Positions 8,699 through 18,936 are shown, counted from the stretch's first letter. The stretch is 64,000 nt of DNA from Acinetobacter sp. CS-2 (GCF_016599715.1 NZ_CP067019.1:868001-932000); one strand, 5' to 3'. Made by a program: numbers and translations. Notes: generated by a model not told the origin, from the letters alone.

Positions 8699-9055
8699 TT
8701 AGACCTGCGCTTGAAATGGATCGGGAAGTTTAGGAATGTTTGGCTCCACCACAACTGCTGTGCCATACACAAAAAGTTCCGAAGCACCTTGGGCAATATT
8801 GGAGGTTGAAAAACGGATGCCAACCACGGCATTGGCGCCCATTAATCTGGCCTTTTCAATCATGCGGTTCATGGCTTCCTGCCGCGACTCTTCCAGCAGT
8901 TCAGTATAGGCCGTCAGTTCACCACCGACAATATTTTTTAAGCCTGCAAGTAGGTCACGTCCGACATGCTTACTGCGTACAGTGCTGCCATAGACCACAT
9001 CGAGTTGACGAATAACGGTATGACCCGGAACAGATTCTAAATTACTCAGCAGCAT
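8699..9055 (-). CDS. YbjQ-like putative heavy-metal-binding protein
   Basis: This 118-residue protein is of the YbjQ/UPF0145 type, without a membrane anchor. Typical segments are LLAGLKNIVGGELTAYTELL and ARLMGANAVVGIRFSTSNI. The start is placed at 9055, because a longer frame to 9151 would run through the adeK terminator (9118-9146). It is the first gene of a coupled pair with the anchored paralogue at 8261-8695. The function is not established. Confidence 0.85.
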   Translation of the reverse strand: MLLSNLESVPGHTVIRQLDVVYGSTVRSKHVGRDLLAGLKNIVGGELTAYTELLEESRQEAMNRMIEKARLMGANAVVGIRFSTSNIAQGASELFVYGTAVVVEPNIPKLPDPFQAQV

Positions 9056-9117
9056 GTTTTGATATTCAAATGAAATGGGATTTATTGAAGATAGGAAATC
9101 ATGTTTAAAAAAGCAAT

Positions 9118-9146
9118 AAAAAAGCCTGCATGGCGCAGGCTTTTTT
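9118..9146 (-). terminator. intrinsic terminator of adeIJK
   Basis: AAAGCCTGC (9121-9129) pairs with GCAGGCTTT (9135-9143), flanked by A and T runs on both sides. It lies 15 bp after the adeK stop on the minus strand. Confidence 0.9.
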
Positions 9147-9160
9147 ATCATATTGGAATA

Positions 9161-10621
9161 TTACTGAGCACTGTTTGCCGCTTTGCGTTCAGCCGAAGAA
9201 GGTACCTGTTGAACGGCATCACCGGTGTTGGCTTTAATACCGCCACCCAGGGTCTTATACAATTCAACCTGGTTATTCATGTTGGCTTGTTCAAGCAACA
9301 ATAAACCCTGTTCGGCTGCATATGATGCACGTTGTGCATCCAGTACCGTCAGGTAGCTGTCAATACCGGCGCGGAAGCGGGCATTTGACAATCGGTAAGT
9401 GGTATTGGTTGCATCCACCAGACGGCGCTGTGCTGCCAGACGGTCACCAATATTCTGACGTACCGCCAATGCATCATTCACTTCACGGAAAGCGGATTGA
9501 ATCGATTTTTCATAGTCAGATAAGGCAATTTGCTGATCTGTTTCTGAAATCTTGATGTTGGCTTTACGCGTACCCCAATCGAAGATTGGCAGGTCGATGC
9601 TCGGACCCACTGACCAGACAAATCCACCTGATTTAAACAGGTCGCTCAAGCTGGTTGAGGCATAGCCTGCGTTGCCGGTCAGACTGATAGTCGGGAACAT
9701 GCGTGCTTTGGCTGCACCAATATTAGCACCCGCCGCAGACAGTTTATATTCCGCAGCACGAATGTCAGGACGATTATTTAATAAGTCACTTGGTAAACCG
9801 GCACCAATGGCATTGCTTTGACTGATACGTGTGACACGTTGAGTCGGCAGCAAATTGGCAGGAACCGCTTGACCAACCAGCAGGTTCAGCAGGTTTTGTG
9901 CCTGGGCAATTTGGGTCTTGTAATTGGCCACATCGTTACGGGCCGTTTCTACAGAAATTTGTGCCTGACGCACAGGAACTTCACTGTCGATACCGACATC
10001 GAAACGTTTTTTATTGAGGTTATAAGACTCAAGCTGGGCTTTCAGCGTTTGCTCGGCAAGTTTTAAATTGGCATTGGCAAACGAATAATTCAACCAGGCT
10101 TGTGCAACCTGACCTATCAATGCAATTTGAGTCGCATCACGCGCACTTGAAGTCGCTAAATACGTATCTAAAGCATTGTCTTTCAAGCTGCGCACGCGGC
10201 CCCAAAAATCCAGCTCATAGGCAGTCACACCTAAGCCGACATTGTAGCTGGTCATCGCACCCTTGGTGTTCATTGTATCCTGACGCAGTACACTGCCACT
10301 GGCACCAATGGTTGGCAGCTGGTTGTTCTGGGTAATTTGGTACTGCTGCTGTGCACGCTGAATATTCAACGTTGAAGTACGCAAATCACGGTTATTAGCC
10401 AATGCCAGATCAAGCACTTGAAGCAAGCGTGGATCGGCAAAAAAGTCTTTATAACCTTTTTCAGCAATTGAAGGTCCAGAACTTGCGGTTAAATAACCCT
10501 GTTCTGGAATATTTGCTTGAGCTACGGGCTCTGGGCCACGCATGCTTTGACAGGCTGTCAAAGCAAGCGCAAGTGCAGATACCGCAATGCTACGACCTGA
10601 AATAGACCATACCTTTTGCAT
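9161..10621 (-). CDS. adeK: multidrug efflux RND outer membrane channel AdeK
   Basis: This is a TolC/OprM-type outer membrane lipoprotein and the exit duct of the AdeIJK tripartite pump. It has 486 residues. The signal peptide ends in the lipobox LALTAC with the lipidated Cys24. Two OEP repeats follow (NLNIQRAQQQYQ-like and ESYNLNKKRFDVG-like helices). The sequence closely matches my memory of A. baumannii AdeK (484 residues). The ATG at 10621 overlaps the adeJ stop by one base (TGATG). The frame could also start at a GTG at 10624. Confidence 0.96.
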   Translation of the reverse strand: MQKVWSISGRSIAVSALALALTACQSMRGPEPVAQANIPEQGYLTASSGPSIAEKGYKDFFADPRLLQVLDLALANNRDLRTSTLNIQRAQQQYQITQNNQLPTIGASGSVLRQDTMNTKGAMTSYNVGLGVTAYELDFWGRVRSLKDNALDTYLATSSARDATQIALIGQVAQAWLNYSFANANLKLAEQTLKAQLESYNLNKKRFDVGIDSEVPVRQAQISVETARNDVANYKTQIAQAQNLLNLLVGQAVPANLLPTQRVTRISQSNAIGAGLPSDLLNNRPDIRAAEYKLSAAGANIGAAKARMFPTISLTGNAGYASTSLSDLFKSGGFVWSVGPSIDLPIFDWGTRKANIKISETDQQIALSDYEKSIQSAFREVNDALAVRQNIGDRLAAQRRLVDATNTTYRLSNARFRAGIDSYLTVLDAQRASYAAEQGLLLLEQANMNNQVELYKTLGGGIKANTGDAVQQVPSSAERKAANSAQ

Positions 10622-13600
10622 CACGATGCTTGCTCCTGATTATTTTGGTTTTTAGGTTTGTATTTAAAGATACTTCGAATCCAGACGTAGAACACCGGAA
10701 TAAAGAAGATACCCAATAAAGTCGAACTGATTACGCCACCCAGTACACCATATCCGACTGAATGTTGGCTACCTGCACCTGCACCTGCAGCCAGTGCAAG
10801 CGGAAGTACACCAAAACCGAAGGCAAGGGTGGTCATAATAATGGGACGTAAACGCATTTTCGCTGCATGAAGCGTCGCTTCAAGCAAAGGCTCGCCTTTA
10901 TCCTCCTGCAGCTCCTTGGCGAATTCTACAATCAGGATCGCATTCTTCGCAGCCAAACCAATGACGGCAATAATCGCGACCTGGAAGTAAATGTTATTCG
11001 ACAAGTTTGGATCTTTCAGTACGATCATGCCAAGGAACGTTAAGCCAATTGCACCGACAATACCTAAAGGAATCACCAACAGTACCGAGAATGGAATAGA
11101 CCAGCTTTCATACAATGCAGCAAGACACAGGAACACGATTAACATAGAAAGCCCGTATAGACCCGCAGTTTGCGAACCTGCTTCACGTTCTTCTAAAGAT
11201 AAACCTGTCCATTCATAGTCAAAACCGCTCATGCCCATTTGTGGCAGTTTGGCAATGATTTCTTCCATGGCGAGCATTGCATCACCAGAGCTGACGCCCG
11301 GTGCAGGGGTACCCTGAATATTCACCGATGCAATACCGTTATAACGTTCAAGACGTGGCGAACCATAGGTCCATTCACCGGTTGCAAAGGCAGAGAACGG
11401 CACCATTTGTCCCAGGTTGTTACGTACGTACCACTTGTTTAAATCTTCCGGCATCATACGCGCATCGGGTACGGCCTGAACATAGACTTTTTTCACGCGA
11501 CCGCGGTCAATAAAGTCATTAATGTATGAACCACCCCAAGCAATACTCATGGTGCTGTTGATTTCAGAAATACTGACGCCCATAGCGCTGGCTTTTTCAT
11601 TATCAACATAAATTTTGTATTGCGGCGTATCTTCTTGGCCGTTCGGACGCACACCGACAAGACGTTTATCTTGTGCTGCCATACCCAGAATCATGTTACG
11701 GGCAGTAATCAGTTTTTCGTGACCACTACCTGCAGCATCTTTCAACTGCAAGTTAAAGCCAGCAGAAACACCCAGTTCCGGCATTGCAGGAAGCTGCAAA
11801 GGCATCACGTAAGAGGCATCTTTGGCAATCACGTTCAGGGCCATACCACGCTGGATGATGGCACCGATTTGAGATTCAGGTGTTGTACGCTCACTCCAGT
11901 CTTTTAACTTAATGAAGGCTAAACCGGCATTCTGACCGATACCCGTGAATGAGAAGCCCGCAACGCTGAAGATAGAATCGACATTGGCCTTTTCACCTTC
12001 CATAAAGAAACCGTTCATTTGATCAATCACTTTTTCGGTACGATCAAGTGTGGCATTCGGTGGAAGCTGAACCAGCGTCATTACTACACCCTGGTCTTCA
12101 TTCGGCAGGAATGAACTTGGCAGGTTCTTGAACATGAACAGCAAGCCAGCGATGACCACGGCATAAATGGCACCCGCAATGATTTTATGAATCAGCAGTT
12201 TGCCTACCCATTTCTGGTAACCGACTGATAAGCGGTCAAAGCCATGGTTAAACCAGCGGAAGAAGCGTGCGAACACACCATTGCTTTCCGGCTTGTCTTT
12301 ATCATGCTGTTTCAGCAAGGTTGCACAAAGCGCAGGAGTGAAGGTCAGGGCAATGGCCAGGGATAAAATCATCGCGGTCACAAGCGTGATCGAGAACTGG
12401 CGATAAATTACACCGGTCGTACCACTGAAGAATGCCATCGGTACGAATACTGCGGTTAATACTGTCGTAATACCGATCAGGGCACCCGAAATCTGTTGCA
12501 TCGACTTTTCAGTCGCCGTAACCGGATCGAGATGTTCTTCCTGCATCACTCGTTCTACGTTCTCGACCACAACAATCGCATCATCCACCAGCAAACCAAT
12601 TGCAAGGACCATGGCAAACATGGTGAGGGTGTTAATCGAGAAGCCAAACAGGTTGATGATGGCAAAAGTACCCAACACCACTACAGGCACGGCCATGGTT
12701 GGAATCAGGGTGGCACGCCAGTTCTGCAAGAACAGGAACATCACCAGGAATACCAGCACAATCGCTTCAATTAAGGTGTGAACCACACTTTCAATCGAAA
12801 GTTTGATAAACGGCGTGGTATCAAACGCCAACTGGTCTTTCAAACCACTTGGATAGTTTTTGCGCAGTTGTTGCAAGCGCTCTTCTACTGCAGTTGCCGT
12901 GTCGAGTGCATTTGCACCGGTAGCCAGTTTAATTGCTACACCGCCAGCAGGTTTACCGTTGAATTTAGACCGGAACTGATAGGTGTCAGAGCCTAATTCA
13001 ACTTTAGCCACATCACCCACAGTCACTTTTGCACCAGAACCGGCATTTTTCAAGAAAATGGCACGGAACTGTTCAGGTGTTTGCAACAGGCTTTGTGCAT
13101 TTACAGTGGCATTTAGTACCTGGCCTTCAACAGCAGGCGCACCACCGAGTTGACCTACTGCAACCTGTGCATTCTGGGTGCGCAGTGCGGTCACAACATC
13201 ACTTGGGGTCAGCTGGTAACTGCTGAGTTTTGCTGGGTCCAGCCAGATACGCATGGCATAAGAACCACCAAAGACCTGTACTTCACCTACACCAGCTACA
13301 CGGCTTAGCGGTTCAGAAATATTCGAGTTGACGTAGTCTTTGATGTCGGCATCAGAGAGTGATCCATCTGGCGAGTAGAATGCAACGACCTGCAGGAAGC
13401 TGGCACCCGATTTGGTCACCTTGAGGCCCTGACGCTGTACATCTTCAGGCAGCAGGGCAGTTGCGGACTGTAATTTGTTTTGCACCTGAACTTGTGCAAT
13501 ATCAGGATCAATGCCTTGTTCAAAGTTCAAGGCAATAGATGCCTGACCGTTACCGGCACTGTTGGACGAAATATAGCGTAAGCCATCCAGACCGTTCATT

Positions 13601-13803
13601 TGCTGTTCAATAATTTGGGTCACTGTATTTTCTACAGTTTCAGCAGATGCACCTGGATAGGTCGCAGCAATGGTTACCGTTGGCGGTGCAATGGTCGGAT
13701 ATTGTGCAATGGGCATTTTGCTGAGGGTTAAAATACCCGCCAGCATAATCACCAATGCAATCACCCAGGCAAAAATCGGGCGATGAATAAAAAAGTGAGC
13801 CAT
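10621..13803 (-). CDS. adeJ: multidrug efflux RND permease AdeJ
   Basis: This inner-membrane RND transporter is driven by proton exchange and pumps many drugs, detergents and fatty acids in AdeIJK. It has 1060 residues, the family length, with 12 expected transmembrane helices and two large periplasmic loops. The proton-relay aspartates lie in GLLVDDAIVVVENVER (about 407-408), and the matching Lys lies in GLAAKNAILIVEFAKE. It begins MAHFFIHRPIFAWVIALVIM like AcrB and AdeJ. It lies 12 bp after adeI and overlaps adeK. Confidence 0.97.
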   Translation of the reverse strand: MAHFFIHRPIFAWVIALVIMLAGILTLSKMPIAQYPTIAPPTVTIAATYPGASAETVENTVTQIIEQQMNGLDGLRYISSNSAGNGQASIALNFEQGIDPDIAQVQVQNKLQSATALLPEDVQRQGLKVTKSGASFLQVVAFYSPDGSLSDADIKDYVNSNISEPLSRVAGVGEVQVFGGSYAMRIWLDPAKLSSYQLTPSDVVTALRTQNAQVAVGQLGGAPAVEGQVLNATVNAQSLLQTPEQFRAIFLKNAGSGAKVTVGDVAKVELGSDTYQFRSKFNGKPAGGVAIKLATGANALDTATAVEERLQQLRKNYPSGLKDQLAFDTTPFIKLSIESVVHTLIEAIVLVFLVMFLFLQNWRATLIPTMAVPVVVLGTFAIINLFGFSINTLTMFAMVLAIGLLVDDAIVVVENVERVMQEEHLDPVTATEKSMQQISGALIGITTVLTAVFVPMAFFSGTTGVIYRQFSITLVTAMILSLAIALTFTPALCATLLKQHDKDKPESNGVFARFFRWFNHGFDRLSVGYQKWVGKLLIHKIIAGAIYAVVIAGLLFMFKNLPSSFLPNEDQGVVMTLVQLPPNATLDRTEKVIDQMNGFFMEGEKANVDSIFSVAGFSFTGIGQNAGLAFIKLKDWSERTTPESQIGAIIQRGMALNVIAKDASYVMPLQLPAMPELGVSAGFNLQLKDAAGSGHEKLITARNMILGMAAQDKRLVGVRPNGQEDTPQYKIYVDNEKASAMGVSISEINSTMSIAWGGSYINDFIDRGRVKKVYVQAVPDARMMPEDLNKWYVRNNLGQMVPFSAFATGEWTYGSPRLERYNGIASVNIQGTPAPGVSSGDAMLAMEEIIAKLPQMGMSGFDYEWTGLSLEEREAGSQTAGLYGLSMLIVFLCLAALYESWSIPFSVLLVIPLGIVGAIGLTFLGMIVLKDPNLSNNIYFQVAIIAVIGLAAKNAILIVEFAKELQEDKGEPLLEATLHAAKMRLRPIIMTTLAFGFGVLPLALAAGAGAGSQHSVGYGVLGGVISSTLLGIFFIPVFYVWIRSIFKYKPKNQNNQEQAS

Positions 13804-13815
13804 TCAATCTACCCC

Positions 13816-15084
13816 TTATGCATTTGAAGTAGCTTTTTGTTCAGTTTTAGGTTGTGCTTGGCCAGCAGGTTGGCCTGCTTTATTTGCATCTGCCGCAGGC
13901 TGACCTGCACCCTGAGGTGCCGCAGTTTGAGGCTGGTAAGGTTTGGCAACCACGGTTGCGCCTTCTTTCACCTTGGCAATACCATCAACAATGACTTTTT
14001 CACCCGTTTGCAAGCCTTTGGTCACAATCCAGTCTTTGCCTTGCACACCGGCAGTTTCAACCGGACGTGTTTCAACCACACCTTTGGCATTCACGATCAT
14101 GGCAATCGCCTGACCTGTTGGGGTACGGGTAATCGCTGCCTGAGGAATCAGCATGGCATTCGGAATAACACCTTGCACGATTTGAGCAGTTGCATACATG
14201 CCTGGAAGCAGTAAATGGTTCGGGTTCTGGAACACAGCACGCAGCGTTACTGTACCGGTTTCCGGATTCACACTGGCATCGGAAAATGCAAGACGACCTT
14301 CAATCGGGTAATAGCTACCATCTTCAAGCTTAAGCTTCACTTTAGTATTGTTGCTGCTACCCAAATTGCCTTGGCTCAACTGTTGACGTAAACGCAGCAG
14401 CTCGGCACTCGACTGGTTAATGTCGACATAAATCGGATCCAAGCGTTGCACGGTCACTAAAGGTGCTTCCTGGCTTGCGGTAACCAGGGCACCTACAGTG
14501 ACGCTTGAACGGTTGGTTTGACCTGAAATAGGTGAACGAACGGTAGAATAACCGAGGTTGATTTCTGCATTTTTAAGTTCGGCCTGGGTTGCCGCGACAT
14601 CCGCTTCAGCCAGTTTTACTTGTGCAGCAATATCATCATATTCTTGTTTTGAAATGGCATTGGTGCCGACAAGTTGACGGTAACGTCCTTCTTTCACCCT
14701 TAATAGGTTTAAGTTGGCCTGCTGACGGTTGAGCGCAGCACGTGCACTGGCGACAGTTTCACGGTTGGTTCGCGAGTCAATTTCATACAGTGCCTGTCCT
14801 TGACGGACATAACTTCCTTCAGTAAACAGACGTTTAAGAATGACACCACTGGTTTGTGGACGGACTTCAGAAATTTCAAATGCCGTCATACGGCCAGAAA
14901 GTTCTACCGATTGCTCTACGCTTTGGGGTTGAGCAACAATGACACCGACTTCAGCCGGTGGCATTTTTTGGGCTGCTGCAGCTTGCTGCGCATCCTTGGG
15001 ATCTTTGCTACAACCAACAAGTGCAATACTTGTTGCTAATGCGCAAGCGGTAAGGGCGGGTGCCCATAGCTTTGCAGACATCAT
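13816..15084 (-). CDS. adeI: multidrug efflux RND periplasmic adaptor AdeI
   Basis: This membrane-fusion lipoprotein joins AdeJ to AdeK. It has 422 residues, with the lipobox ALVGC and Cys25. The lipoyl/hairpin region begins at TSGVILKRLFTEGSYVRQGQ, followed by an alpha-helical hairpin, beta-barrel and membrane-proximal domains. The C-terminus is a low-complexity tail rich in A, Q, P and G. The start has GAGGTGG upstream at good spacing. Expression of this operon is under the TetR-type repressor AdeN in A. baumannii, and adeN is not in this window. Confidence 0.97.
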   Translation of the reverse strand: MMSAKLWAPALTACALATSIALVGCSKDPKDAQQAAAAQKMPPAEVGVIVAQPQSVEQSVELSGRMTAFEISEVRPQTSGVILKRLFTEGSYVRQGQALYEIDSRTNRETVASARAALNRQQANLNLLRVKEGRYRQLVGTNAISKQEYDDIAAQVKLAEADVAATQAELKNAEINLGYSTVRSPISGQTNRSSVTVGALVTASQEAPLVTVQRLDPIYVDINQSSAELLRLRQQLSQGNLGSSNNTKVKLKLEDGSYYPIEGRLAFSDASVNPETGTVTLRAVFQNPNHLLLPGMYATAQIVQGVIPNAMLIPQAAITRTPTGQAIAMIVNAKGVVETRPVETAGVQGKDWIVTKGLQTGEKVIVDGIAKVKEGATVVAKPYQPQTAAPQGAGQPAADANKAGQPAGQAQPKTEQKATSNA

Positions 15085-15115
15085 TGTTCCACCTCGATTA
15101 GATTCTTCTCTAAAA

Positions 15116-15757
15116 CTAATTTCTTTTTTCTCTACTTAATTTGGCATACAGCAGATAAAGTAGTGTGATCCAAATAAAACTTATGCTCCAACCCGCCAAG
15201 ACATCAGAGGGGAAATGCACGCCCAGATAAACTCTGGAAATTCCCATAACAAACAGCCAGATAAAAGCACATATACACACCAGTATGTGCTGGGGATGTT
15301 TTTGACTGAGATAAATTGCAAGACAACCCAAAGTTGCGGCATAAAGGCTATGCGCACTGGGAAATGCAGCACCATAGCTTGCAACCAGATGATACATTTC
15401 GGGTGGGCGAGGTCTTGAAATTACATATTTAAGTAGCCAAACCGTGGCAGTACTTCCGATCAGCCCCATGCCAATAAAAACAACATTTGTAAATTTTTTA
15501 TACCATGCCTGCTGTAAACACCAGACTGTGGTTAAAAATAACACAAATGGCATACCGCCTATAGTCGAAAGTGTGATGAATATTCTATTTAGTGGCACGC
15601 TACGATGCTGGCTCAGCCATTCAATCATCACCCAGTCGAAGTGATTCAAGAATGGCGTAACCAACATTAATATGCTGAAAATAAATAAGAAAAATCCTAC
15701 ACCAAGCAACAGATAAGGCATGTAAGCAACCTTTGTTATCTTAGTCGATTGAAGCAT
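15116..15757 (-). CDS. PAP2 family phosphatase
   Basis: This 213-residue membrane phosphatase has about six hydrophobic helices. The three acid phosphatase motifs are intact: K110 with RPRPP (115-119), PSAHS (133-137), and SRVYLGVHFPSDV with catalytic His181. Substrates in the family include undecaprenyl pyrophosphate, phosphatidate and phosphatidylglycerophosphate, and sequence alone does not decide. It lies 31 bp upstream of adeI on the same strand, so some adeIJK transcription may start at its promoter. Confidence 0.9.
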   Translation of the reverse strand: MLQSTKITKVAYMPYLLLGVGFFLFIFSILMLVTPFLNHFDWVMIEWLSQHRSVPLNRIFITLSTIGGMPFVLFLTTVWCLQQAWYKKFTNVVFIGMGLIGSTATVWLLKYVISRPRPPEMYHLVASYGAAFPSAHSLYAATLGCLAIYLSQKHPQHILVCICAFIWLFVMGISRVYLGVHFPSDVLAGWSISFIWITLLYLLYAKLSREKRN

Positions 15758-15869
15758 GACTAATGAATGGTTAAAGTGTACTCATCAGTACACTTTATTT
15801 CAAGTATGTGTAAATTATGCTTTTCTTTTTACCGATTTTTTAACATGAAGTAAAACAAAAATAGCAAAA

Positions 15870-17924
15870 TTACTTGAGTGCCGATTTTTGTGGTGTTGAA
15901 AATTCATCTACTTCTAATGGAGTTTTTGGCGGCCAAAAAAAGTCACTGGGGCGGGTCAGGAAGTGTGTGAGTACCAGTTTGGCCAACGGCTTCCATTGTT
16001 CAAAACGAACGCGGCGAGCACGTAACGCGACAATAATCGTTAAAGTAAAACTCACAAACAGGTTGGTCAAACCAATTAACAATACACCTAAAAATGACAC
16101 AATAATCAAGCCAATTTCAGGACTGCCATTAATACAAATCAAACCCTGAATAAAGTTGGCTGAAGCAAAGGCAATGTGGCGAATATCCAGAGGTAGCCCT
16201 AAAATAAAACCGATAGTGCCCATACTGCCAAGCATGATCCCAAACAGGAAGTTCCCCGCCAATGCGCCTAAATTGCGTTCTATATAGGCGGCAAATTTAT
16301 TCAGGCGTTTTTGCCCCAATAACTGTTTTAAGTTTGCATGGGCCTGTAAACGTGGACCCACCTTACGGTACACCGCCATGTTGTCAAAATAGCCGGCAAT
16401 CAGTCCTGAAAAGAATAGACACACCCCGGCAATCGCTGCATGAGGAATGGCCAGTGAGGTAAATGGATTGAGGGAATGTAAGGTTTTGGTGGCTTTAACA
16501 TGAGTTAAAAGCGGTTCATCCATGCCGTACTGCCAGAGCAGGGTGATGACGGCCGCAGTAGGAATGGCAATGGAAATATTACCTAGAATGGCAATGAACT
16601 GGGTGCGGATGATGTTAATGATCAGTGCGGCAAGTTCAGCAATCTGTGTAGTTTTAGAGCCTTTGGTCTGTTGTACCGTTGCTGCAAGTGCCGCGGCAGT
16701 CATAGCGGGTTGTTTGGTGGCAACGGTAAAATGCAAGACATGAATCAGCATAAACCCGAATGAATAATTCATGCTAAAGACCAAGGCCTGCATGATGGGT
16801 GCCATGGCCATTCGCGCAGCCAATATTTTCAAGCTGGCCATGGTGGCAATAATGACACCGGCACCCGCAGCCGATTTATACATCGACCAAAAACCTTGCT
16901 TGTCGGTACTTACATAGTGTTCACCGGTTTTACTGGCATTCTCGGTCACCTGTAATGCAATCAGTTCGCTATTGGCGGCTAAAAGTGACCGCACACTGCG
17001 CTCGCTATAAATGGCATGGGTGATATCGACTAGCAACAAGCCTAAAGATTCATAGCGAAGCTGGTCTTCATCCATAATCAGATTAAGTAACAGTTCAATA
17101 CGGTCCAGACATTGTTCCAGTAATGACAGCAGATAGGTCAGGCTTAAACTCACGCCAATTCTTTTGGTAGCACGACGAATTTTTAATACCACATCTCGAC
17201 ATTGCTCAATCATGACCAAAGCTTGAGATGCATCAGGAGGAACAATTAAGGCCATCGGGTCGGTGTTTTGATGCAGTGCCTTGTAATGCTGGATAAATTC
17301 ATTGATTTCCCGGTTTTGTACCAGGAAAGGCGATTCATATTCGGTCAGTTCCGGATGGGCGTTAATAAATTCCGGATACAGTCCAATGCCACTAATCCGG
17401 TAAGATAAAACGGTAATGGCCTTGATCAGCTCGCTTTTAATTTTAAGCTTGTCTTGCTGATTACTGTGACCCTGATTGATCAAAGAAAAGAGTTTTTGCC
17501 AGTCTGCATCGACAATATTATCCAGCCAGTATTTGTCACTACGCTGATAAAAAACACGCCGTACCAAATCTTGCAGTTGGCTTTGATCATTAATCAGGGG
17601 AAGAAAATGCGCACCCAGCCGCTGAGCGAGCTGATTCCAGAAACCATCCAAAGACAAAATGCCAGTATCGGCATATAAACTGGTTTGCTTGTACTGGTTA
17701 ATAAGTTTTAAGATAAAATTCTGAAAGGTAGTAATTGCATGGGGTGTAAGCAGCAGTGCCTGGATAAAAGCCTGGAATTTATGGTTAATTTCGTCAAGAT
17801 CGGTGGCGTCATCTGGGCGAATCCGGTTCACCAGCTCAATCAGCAGTGAATCATCAAGAACAGCCTGACTGGATTCAAGCTGCTCCTGCATTTTTAAAAA
17901 TAGATCATTAAAATTTATATGCAT
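15870..17924 (-). CDS. 'site-specific recombinase' family membrane protein (PF10136-like)
   Basis: This 684-residue protein has a soluble helical N-terminal half (about 1-340). Segments there recall the SpecificRecomb family (VFYQRSDKYWL, LSYRISGIGLYPEF). The C-terminal half is strongly hydrophobic with about seven or eight predicted membrane helices (for example about 354-376, 436-460 and 550-575). I see none of the catalytic signatures of tyrosine or serine recombinases. The family name is historical and a membrane role is more consistent with the sequence. The gene stands between the PAP2 gene and ispB, on the ispB strand and 34 bp after it. Confidence 0.7.
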   Translation of the reverse strand: MHINFNDLFLKMQEQLESSQAVLDDSLLIELVNRIRPDDATDLDEINHKFQAFIQALLLTPHAITTFQNFILKLINQYKQTSLYADTGILSLDGFWNQLAQRLGAHFLPLINDQSQLQDLVRRVFYQRSDKYWLDNIVDADWQKLFSLINQGHSNQQDKLKIKSELIKAITVLSYRISGIGLYPEFINAHPELTEYESPFLVQNREINEFIQHYKALHQNTDPMALIVPPDASQALVMIEQCRDVVLKIRRATKRIGVSLSLTYLLSLLEQCLDRIELLLNLIMDEDQLRYESLGLLLVDITHAIYSERSVRSLLAANSELIALQVTENASKTGEHYVSTDKQGFWSMYKSAAGAGVIIATMASLKILAARMAMAPIMQALVFSMNYSFGFMLIHVLHFTVATKQPAMTAAALAATVQQTKGSKTTQIAELAALIINIIRTQFIAILGNISIAIPTAAVITLLWQYGMDEPLLTHVKATKTLHSLNPFTSLAIPHAAIAGVCLFFSGLIAGYFDNMAVYRKVGPRLQAHANLKQLLGQKRLNKFAAYIERNLGALAGNFLFGIMLGSMGTIGFILGLPLDIRHIAFASANFIQGLICINGSPEIGLIIVSFLGVLLIGLTNLFVSFTLTIIVALRARRVRFEQWKPLAKLVLTHFLTRPSDFFWPPKTPLEVDEFSTPQKSALK

Positions 17925-17958
17925 AGGCGAGGGGTAAAACTATATTTTTCAAATCCCG

Positions 17959-18936
17959 TTATTGAATCCGGTTGAGGGCAAGCTGGGCCAAATTAATCAG
18001 TGCCTGGCGATATTCACTTTCAGGAAGTGCATCTAATGCGTTCAGTGCAAATTGTGTTTCTTCAGTGGCACGTTGGCGGCAATAATCCAGAGCACCACAG
18101 CTTTGCACAATCTCGATTACCCGTTCCAGCTGGTTAAGACCGCCGGTGGCAATACTACGACGAACAATTTCATGTTCTTCATCGGTGGTTTTTTGCAAGG
18201 CAGAGATTAATGGCAAAGTCGGTTTACCTTCCATTAAATCATCACCAATATTTTTACCTAATGTTTCGGCATCTGAAGTATAGTCTAAAATATCATCAAT
18301 AATCTGAAAGGCATTGCCAAAGTGACCGGCAAAGACGCGCAGGGGTTCACGGTATTGTGGCGTGCCCGATAAAATGGCAGCACCTTCAGTGGCCAGTTCA
18401 AATAGGCGCGAAGTTTTACCATGAATAATGTCGAGATAAGTCTTTTCGGTGGTTTCAGGCTGATGCTGTGCTTGCAGTTGCAACACTTCACCTTCGGCAA
18501 TTTCACAGGTACCGGTAGAAAAGTCTTTCAGCAGGGTCATGTCATTCAAATCGACCAGCAAATCGAAAGCACGGGAAATCAGAAAGTCACCGACCAGAAC
18601 CGCAGTCTGGTTATTCCATGTAGCATTGGCTGTAGGTCGACCGCGGCGCAAGCCTGATTCATCGACCACATCATCATGCACCAGCGTTGCGGTATGCAGC
18701 ATTTCAATAATCGCTGCCAGTTTACGCTGGCGTTCGATATCTTCTGCGCCGCAGGCTTTGGCTGCCAATAGGCACATGATTGGGCGCATACGTTTGCCGC
18801 CTGCTTCAACCACGTGTTTACTTACTGCCATCACCAAGGCAACTTTTGAAGTGATTCCTTCATTGATAAATGTGTCCATCGCAGCAAAGTCTGAAGCAAC
18901 AGGAGCGAGAATGTCTTGCTTAAAATCGATGGCCAT
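17959..18936 (-). CDS. ispB: octaprenyl diphosphate synthase (polyprenyl synthetase)
   Basis: This trans-prenyltransferase makes the isoprenoid tail of ubiquinone. It has 325 residues. The first aspartate-rich motif is HDDVVDES (D88, D89, D92) and the second is IIDDILDYTSD near residue 214. The substrate-binding GGKRMRP lies at about 46-52. Divergence from rplU-rpmA with ispB on the other side is the usual gamma-proteobacterial arrangement and supports ispB over other prenyl synthases. Chain length (C40 or C45) cannot be read from the motifs. Confidence 0.93.
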   Translation of the reverse strand: MAIDFKQDILAPVASDFAAMDTFINEGITSKVALVMAVSKHVVEAGGKRMRPIMCLLAAKACGAEDIERQRKLAAIIEMLHTATLVHDDVVDESGLRRGRPTANATWNNQTAVLVGDFLISRAFDLLVDLNDMTLLKDFSTGTCEIAEGEVLQLQAQHQPETTEKTYLDIIHGKTSRLFELATEGAAILSGTPQYREPLRVFAGHFGNAFQIIDDILDYTSDAETLGKNIGDDLMEGKPTLPLISALQKTTDEEHEIVRRSIATGGLNQLERVIEIVQSCGALDYCRQRATEETQFALNALDALPESEYRQALINLAQLALNRIQ

